Below are positions 4,946-9,108 of a DNA stretch of 9,108 nucleotides, piece after piece. The position numbers were made by a program, and so were the translations under genes. The stretch lies in NCBI GenBank assembly GCA_043731125.1, contig JAYTJL010000060.1, positions 1 through 9,108 on the forward strand. Reading direction: 5' to 3'. Below the pieces are notes generated by a model that did not search any database, had not been told where the DNA came from, and was given only the letters and a program-made list of their open reading frames with translations. The stretch comes from JAYTJL01 sp043731125. Its GTDB lineage: Bacteria; Patescibacteriota; Saccharimonadia; Saccharimonadales; UBA10212. Within the stretch, counting starts at the first letter, position 1. Each line of letters opens with the position of its first letter.

Positions 4946-7675
4946 ATGGGATTATTTAAACAAAAAATCGTTGTCGATCACGAACACTGCCTACTCTTGT
5001 TAGAAGTGCCCCGAAATAACGACAAAAAAGAACTCTCAGCCGAACAAATGCTAGCGTCACTACATGGAATATTACGCTCTCGCAAAGAACTCCGCACCAG
5101 TAGTACCATGCAGGAACATATTAGCCTTGAGATAGTTGCTATTGGTCAGAGAATTCGTTTTTTCATCTGGACTCCAAAACATCTGCAAGCCTTTGTGGAG
5201 GGTCAGATATATGCGCAGTACCCCACGGCCCAGATATTTGAACAGACTGAAGACTACGCCAACCGCAAGTTGCACCAGTCTGTTATCCATAGTGTGGAGT
5301 TAAAATTAATAGACGAAGAGACCTTGCCAATTAAAACCTTCCCTAGCTTTGAAGTTGACCCACTAGCAGCCATTACAGCTTCGTTAGCCAAGCTCGACAA
5401 AGAAGATGAAGAACTATGGATACAGATAATGGCAAGGCCAGTGTCCGACGATTGGCATAAAAAAGGTTCGAAGGCTGTAGCTCGAATTAAAAGTGGCCGA
5501 GGCACTTTTGGTGGCGGTGTAGGCGGAAACACTCTCAGCTACGCTGGACAAGTCTTTGGTGCGCTTGCAAAACCACCCGAACAGTTGAGCGGAGGTGAGG
5601 TCAAGGCCCCCGAACTCTCAGAACGCGACAAGTCACGCATTGCAGCCATAGAAACCAAAACAGTAAAACTCGGCTACCAGGTAAAAGTCCGCATCCTCTA
5701 CGCTGGGCACGACCAGTACACAGCAAAGCTACGCATCCAGGCCTTGGTAGGTGCTTTCAAGCAGTTTAACACTACAAATTTGAACGGCTTTGAAGCCAAC
5801 GTGGTAAGTTTTGACAGGGAAAAACAGGTGGAATGCTTAGCTAGACATTTCGTGGACAAGGGGTACATTCTTAATATAGAGGAACTTGCTAGCCTGTTCC
5901 ACCTGCCACATATGTCTGTGGAAACCCCTAATATTCTCTGGGCTACCACCCGCACAGCCGAACCACCACCCAATGTCCCCATTGCCGAGGCAGGGAAGGA
6001 GGGCGAAATTAGCCTCTTTGGAGTGACCAACTTTAGGGGTGATAACACCATCTTCGGTGCCTGGCGCGAAGACAGGGGACGACACATCTACATTTTAGGT
6101 CAGACCGGTACAGGAAAGTCAGGAGCATTGGAGTTATTAACCCTCTCTGATATCTATTACGACCAAGGGTTTGCTGTAATCGACCCCCACGGTGACTACG
6201 CTCAACATGTCCTTAGTTTTATTCCACCCCGTAGGATAGATGACGTAGTTTATTTCAACCCCGCCGATACAGCTCACCCAATTGGCTTCAACCCACTAGA
6301 AATCAGTGACCCCAGCCTAAAAGGACATATTAGTTCTGAGCTGGTTGGGGTGTTAAAGCGACTGTTTGTGGATAGTTGGGGTCCAAGGCTGGAATACATC
6401 TTGCGCTACACCTTACTTGCGCTTTTAGATTATCCAAATGCCACCATGCTAGACATTACTCGCATGTTGGTGGATAAGAAATTCCGTGAGGGAGTTATCA
6501 GCTACATAGACGACCCAGTGGTCAAAAACTTCTGGGTTACCGAGTTTGCTGCCTGGAATGACAAGTTTGCCTCTGAGGCGGTAGCACCAGTACTGAATAA
6601 AGTAGGAGCTTTTACAGCCAACCCTATGATCCGCAACATAATTGGCCAACCCAAAAGTACTTTTAATATCCGCAAAATTATGGATGAGGGTAAGATATTA
6701 ATAGTCAACCTCTCCCGCGGCTTAGTCGGTGAGGATAATGCCGCTATTTTAGGAGCTATGATGGTCACAAAAATACAGCTTGCTGCCATGGGCCGCGCCA
6801 ACGTAGCAGAAGCAGACCGACGACCGTTCTTCCTCTACGTCGACGAATTTCAGAACTTTGCCACCGATTCATTTGCAGTAATTTTGTCTGAGGCCCGCAA
6901 ATACGGCCTCAATTTAACTGTTGCCAATCAATACATTTCCCAAATGGGCGAGCCGGTCCGTGACGCCGTATTCGGCAATGTCGGTACAATATTGTGCTTC
7001 CGTATCAGCCCAGACGACGCTCCGTTCCTGGAGAAGTACTTTACTCCGCAATTTGAGGCCACCGACCTCATTCAACAACACAGCCGCTATTTTGTTACAA
7101 CAATGATGATTGGTGATGAAAAAGCGCCTGCTTTTTCAGCCAAAACACTCAACCTACCCATACCCCCCATAGATTCAACCGCATCAATAATAGAACTATC
7201 ACGCGCTCGATACACCCAGCCCCACGATGTTGTTGAGAAAATGGTCAGAGCCGCGTCTGGTCTTCAAATCGACAAACAATCGTCCCATTCTAACAACCCG
7301 CCCAACGCCGGCAATCCCAACTTACGCACAAAAGCTCAGGTCCAACTTAACAACGCTGACAAGGCCTCACCAGCCCAGCAACCAGTACCCAAACAGACTC
7401 ACCATAGACCATTCCAAAACCTCGCCGCGCATCTTGGCAAAGCCGCTGGTAGTACTCCCGCACCCCAAGCTGTGAGTCGCACGCCACATTCGTCACCAAA
7501 CCCTCATAACTCATCCCCCAGCCCAGATTTACCGGCCAAAAAACGTCGTAGACGCTCACGTAAGAAAAAATCAGCTAGCGGAGATACAGCCCAGCAGCAC
7601 AACACGCCTCAGCCACCCATTGAAAGCATAAAACCAAATACAGACAGCGAAAGCGTGGTAATCAAACTCCGTTAA
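4946..7675 (+). CDS. HerA/VirB4/TraD-superfamily ATPase, type IV secretion-like
   Basis: A 909-residue protein whose central ATPase resembles VirB4/TraD/HerA DNA or protein translocation motors. Walker A is GQTGTGKS (385-392), IDPHGD follows at 412-417, and Walker B is FLYVDEF (629-635) with catalytic D633/E634. SEARKYGLNLTVANQ (648-662) is the conserved sensor-type segment after Walker B in TraD/VirB4-like proteins. Residues 1-340 are an N-terminal region as found in Patescibacteria ATPases of this kind, with a Gly-rich linker at 184-195. There is no transmembrane helix, unlike VirD4 coupling proteins, so it is probably cytoplasmic or recruited to a membrane partner. From about 766 the tail is Pro/Ser/Asn/Gln-rich and disordered, with a basic cluster KKRRRRSRKKK at 865-875. 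A TTG at 4937 is in frame, but the ATG at 4946 is preferred. No other secretion or pilus gene lies in the window, so the substrate is unknown. Confidence 0.88.
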   Translation: MGLFKQKIVVDHEHCLLLLEVPRNNDKKELSAEQMLASLHGILRSRKELRTSSTMQEHISLEIVAIGQRIRFFIWTPKHLQAFVEGQIYAQYPTAQIFEQTEDYANRKLHQSVIHSVELKLIDEETLPIKTFPSFEVDPLAAITASLAKLDKEDEELWIQIMARPVSDDWHKKGSKAVARIKSGRGTFGGGVGGNTLSYAGQVFGALAKPPEQLSGGEVKAPELSERDKSRIAAIETKTVKLGYQVKVRILYAGHDQYTAKLRIQALVGAFKQFNTTNLNGFEANVVSFDREKQVECLARHFVDKGYILNIEELASLFHLPHMSVETPNILWATTRTAEPPPNVPIAEAGKEGEISLFGVTNFRGDNTIFGAWREDRGRHIYILGQTGTGKSGALELLTLSDIYYDQGFAVIDPHGDYAQHVLSFIPPRRIDDVVYFNPADTAHPIGFNPLEISDPSLKGHISSELVGVLKRLFVDSWGPRLEYILRYTLLALLDYPNATMLDITRMLVDKKFREGVISYIDDPVVKNFWVTEFAAWNDKFASEAVAPVLNKVGAFTANPMIRNIIGQPKSTFNIRKIMDEGKILIVNLSRGLVGEDNAAILGAMMVTKIQLAAMGRANVAEADRRPFFLYVDEFQNFATDSFAVILSEARKYGLNLTVANQYISQMGEPVRDAVFGNVGTILCFRISPDDAPFLEKYFTPQFEATDLIQQHSRYFVTTMMIGDEKAPAFSAKTLNLPIPPIDSTASIIELSRARYTQPHDVVEKMVRAASGLQIDKQSSHSNNPPNAGNPNLRTKAQVQLNNADKASPAQQPVPKQTHHRPFQNLAAHLGKAAGSTPAPQAVSRTPHSSPNPHNSSPSPDLPAKKRRRRSRKKKSASGDTAQQHNTPQPPIESIKPNTDSESVVIKLR

Positions 7676-7895
7676 GGGCAGGTTGAGTATCAGCTTTATT
7701 GTATCTAATCACTCAATTTCAGAACAATTTACGAACACTATCTGGTAGGTCAACAATGGCTAAATAAGCATATAGGCGGAAGGTAAGTACGTGCGCGGCA
7801 AAAAGTACCGGGAACAGGAAACAAAAATATTTATAAGTAAATGCACAATCAGTAACAAAGCCGCCAGCAGGGGGATATTTGAATATACGAATCAC

Positions 7896-7919
7896 GTCGC
7901 ACAATGTATATTTTGCGAC
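7896..7919. repeat. dif-like inverted repeat with a 6-bp centre
   Basis: GTCGCACAA (7896-7904), centre TGTATA (7905-7910), then TTTTGCGAC (7911-7919). The arms are inverted copies at 8 of 9 positions. Two arms around a 6-bp centre is the layout of XerC/XerD sites, the centre is identical to that of E. coli dif, and the inner arm bases (CGCAnAA on both sides) resemble the XerC arm CGCATAA. The right arm does not match the conserved XerD arm beyond TTnTG. AATATAC (7882-7888) could instead pair with GTATATT (7906-7912), so the palindrome may be a plain structural element. Confidence 0.3.
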
Positions 7920-7950
7920 TCTATATATCGACATCTGTGTTGATTAGCAT

Positions 7951-7968
7951 TACCTTGTTAACAGGGTA
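7951..7968. repeat. 18-bp near-perfect palindrome
   Basis: TACCTTGTTAACAGGGTA is complementary to itself at 8 of 9 pairs; the exception is T7955/G7964. Its size and symmetry suit a dimeric DNA-binding protein. It lies in the convergent gap, away from any identified promoter, so it is not an obvious operator. A third TACC at 7974-7977 could pair with GGTA (7965-7968). Confidence 0.4.
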
Positions 7969-8063
7969 GGATGTACCTATTATCTACATTAAGCTTGATG
8001 CGCTGCTTCTAAAGTTTAATCTGCATCTTACCACCAACTAGCTAATCACAACTTCCGAATGTC

Positions 8064-8108
8064 TGTGAAAAACTCAATCGTTGCCGTGAAATGTATAACT
8101 TATCCACA
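8064..8108. other. Two DnaA-box-like 9-mers in opposite orientation
   Basis: TTATCCACA (8100-8108, +) is the canonical DnaA box. TGTGAAAAA (8064-8072) is TTTTTCACA on the - strand and fits the relaxed form TTWTNCACA. Their starts are 36 bases apart in an AT-rich gene-free stretch. Two boxes without dnaA or its usual neighbours are not enough to call an origin; DnaA-binding regulatory sites or chance are alternatives. Confidence 0.3.
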
Positions 8109-8217
8109 GCTCTGCAAGCTCACTGTATACATATATTTGACTTTTGTTGTTTCCTACAGCTTTGTATACTTTTTCCCCTGCTATCTCCCTTTTGTATAAA
8201 TATTTGACATTTGTATA
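8092..8217 (+). repeat. Repeated TGTATA elements, including a longer direct repeat
   Basis: TGTATA occurs at 8092-8097, 8124-8129, 8163-8168, 8193-8198 and 8212-8217; the last three are TTTGTATA. Two copies are part of a longer direct repeat, 8124-8147 and 8193-8214: TGTATA, then 4 or 2 variable bases, then TATTTGAC, one variable base, and TTTGT. The starts are 69 bases apart. A sixth TGTATA is the centre of the dif-like dyad at 7905-7910. The repeats are imperfect and irregularly spaced, unlike classic iterons, but too similar to dismiss in a gap without genes. Confidence 0.45.
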
Positions 8218-8337
8218 ATTTAGTTATGTTTATATGTTTTTCTACTTAGACATGGATATCCTTGTTGAACAAAAAACGAACATTGCACAGAAGAACAGGG
8301 AGAAGTACGCAGCACTCTAAGAGACGTTCGCCGCCCG

Positions 8338-9108
8338 CTACTTATAATATATTTTCCCTGGCACACGCACGTCAAGATACTCACTTGGTTTTTCACTGTT
8401 TTCAAACCGTTCACGAGCAGCAAGGTACTGCCCTGTTTGTATGTTGGCATCACCACTTAATAGCAATTTCACAAAATACGCATCTCCGGCAGCACGGAGT
8501 CTAATCTCCTGTGCAATCGGTGGCAAGGTAATGCTTTGAATACTTATACCGTTAACCTTGCATACAGCCAGCAGTTGGTTGATGAATTTTACCCCATCTT
8601 CGCTCATCACTTGCCGTCCCAGGACTGCTCTGTAGCCGGTTTCATCATTGACTACCGGTAAGTCAGCTAGACTAGCATAATCCTTGGCGGAAGTAACGGC
8701 ACGACCATTGTCACCGACAATGAAAAGACTGCCTGAATTATTGAGAATAAACACTGGCTTTGTTATGTCCAATCGTACTACCGCTACTGGGCTAAGTAGC
8801 GGCAGCTCTACAGCCACATTATTGATCTCCGGAAACCGTGATTGAAGTTGTTTAACTAGGCTTTCTTCATCGAACGTGATTTTGTTACGAGCACTAATCG
8901 CCGACATATATTCGGTAGTGGTGATCTTGTAAGTCTCTACGCTATTAAACCCGGTGTTGCTAACAATGACTTTTGGATTGCTGCTGATTAAAAGGCTGTA
9001 GCCAAACAAGCCAAAAATAGCCAACACACCAATAAAATCAACTAGGCGAAGGAAAATTTTAGAATGGGTCTTACGCCGTTTTGGAGCCGGGGGGGCTTTT
9101 TTATCACT
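8338..9108 (-). CDS. ftsQ: Cell division protein FtsQ/DivIB (5' end beyond the right edge)
   Basis: FtsQ is the single-pass membrane divisome protein that recruits the FtsB/FtsL and FtsW/FtsI parts of the septal wall machinery. The frame is open through the right edge, so the start is outside the window; the in-frame GTG at 9025-9027 lies inside the membrane helix and cannot be the start. The 256 visible residues begin with a basic cytoplasmic stretch (KRRKTHSK at 10-17), then a hydrophobic helix at about 24-42. An extracytoplasmic POTRA-like domain starts near SNPKVIVSNTG (43-53), and a beta domain follows. The C-terminus, YLDVRVPGKIYYK, is typical of the family. The stop is TAG (8338-8340). 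It converges on the ATPase gene, so it is probably the last gene of a wall/division operon to the right. A run of seven C (as G, 9079-9085) next to six A in the N-terminal part could be prone to slippage. Confidence 0.88.
   Translation of the reverse strand, partial: SDKKAPPAPKRRKTHSKIFLRLVDFIGVLAIFGLFGYSLLISSNPKVIVSNTGFNSVETYKITTTEYMSAISARNKITFDEESLVKQLQSRFPEINNVAVELPLLSPVAVVRLDITKPVFILNNSGSLFIVGDNGRAVTSAKDYASLADLPVVNDETGYRAVLGRQVMSEDGVKFINQLLAVCKVNGISIQSITLPPIAQEIRLRAAGDAYFVKLLLSGDANIQTGQYLAARERFENSEKPSEYLDVRVPGKIYYK

Larger units (their letters stand above)
7676..8337. other. Gene-free gap between convergent genes, rich in dyads and repeats
   Basis: 662 bases separate the ATPase stop from the ftsQ stop. 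No convincing gene, tRNA or known RNA was found. Just after the ATPase, TTGAGT (7683-7688) pairs with ACTCAA (7711-7716) over a 22-base loop, a poor terminator. On the ftsQ side, CGAAC/GTTCG on the - strand (8326-8330 with 8277-8281) precedes six T (8271-8276) but has a 44-base loop, so this is also weak. TTGTT-G-AACAA (8262-8272) is a small palindrome. The main contents are listed as separate features: a dif-like dyad, an 18-bp palindrome, DnaA-box-like sites and TGTATA repeats. Confidence 0.7.

Noticed and set aside
7227..7559. Frames on both strands over the 3' part of the ATPase gene
   Set aside because: They are shadows created by the biased codon use of the Pro/Ser/Lys-rich tail; the ATPase frame runs through to its stop.
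7719..7934. 71-codon reading frame on the - strand in the convergent gap
   Set aside because: It is rich in Phe and Tyr as expected for a chance frame in AT-rich DNA, has no Shine-Dalgarno or promoter, matches no family I know, and overlaps the dif-like dyad.
8059..8199. 46-codon + strand frame encoding a hydrophobic peptide, starting ATG at 8059 and ending TAA
   Set aside because: It looks like a small membrane peptide, but it has no ribosome binding site or promoter, and its hydrophobicity follows from T-rich repeats and the DnaA-box-like sites it overlaps.
8271..8330. Intrinsic terminator for ftsQ on the - strand
   Set aside because: Only a 5-bp stem around a 44-base loop before the T-run; not a credible terminator without further inner structure.

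Overview
The window looks like bacterial chromosome from the Patescibacteria (Candidate Phyla Radiation), most likely Candidatus Saccharibacteria or a close relative. This is inferred from three things: the gene set (dprA, topA, a sigma-region-4/HARE-HTH protein, a large soluble VirB4/TraD-like ATPase, ftsQ), the moderately AT-rich composition, and weak or absent Shine-Dalgarno sites. Every stop seen on a confident gene is TAA or TAG. The long reading frames contain no in-frame TGA, so the UGA=Gly code of Gracilibacteria/SR1 is not in use. No rRNA, tRNA, CRISPR array, transposase or prophage gene was seen.

Layout. Bases 1-121 may hold the last 39 codons of a gene entering from the left. Bases 122-374 have no gene but contain three hairpins and a near-consensus promoter firing leftward, which together look like a small RNA gene antisense to everything around it. 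Then come four genes on the + strand: dprA (375-1238), topA (1304-3622), a sigma-4/HARE-HTH protein (3811-4848) and a HerA/VirB4/TraD-superfamily ATPase (4946-7675). Bases 7676-8337 are a 662-base gap between convergent genes. They have no convincing gene but are rich in dyads and repeats: a dif-like inverted repeat, an 18-bp palindrome, two DnaA-box-like sites and repeated TGTATA elements. The window ends with ftsQ on the - strand (8338-9108), cut off at its 5' end by the right edge.

How they fit together. DprA (single-stranded DNA handling and RecA loading in transformation), TopA (removal of negative supercoils) and the ATPase (probable DNA or protein translocation) are all DNA-handling proteins. 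dprA and topA are neighbours in many bacteria. The sigma-4/HARE protein has the best promoter in the window, with a dyad in the promoter spacer and a 20-bp-period direct repeat across the -10, so it may regulate itself. FtsQ belongs to the divisome and is transcribed toward the ATPase gene.

Least ordinary parts: the candidate leftward small RNA at about 180-323, the sigma-region-4 protein lacking sigma regions 2 and 3 but carrying HARE modules, and the repeat-filled convergent gap at 7676-8337.
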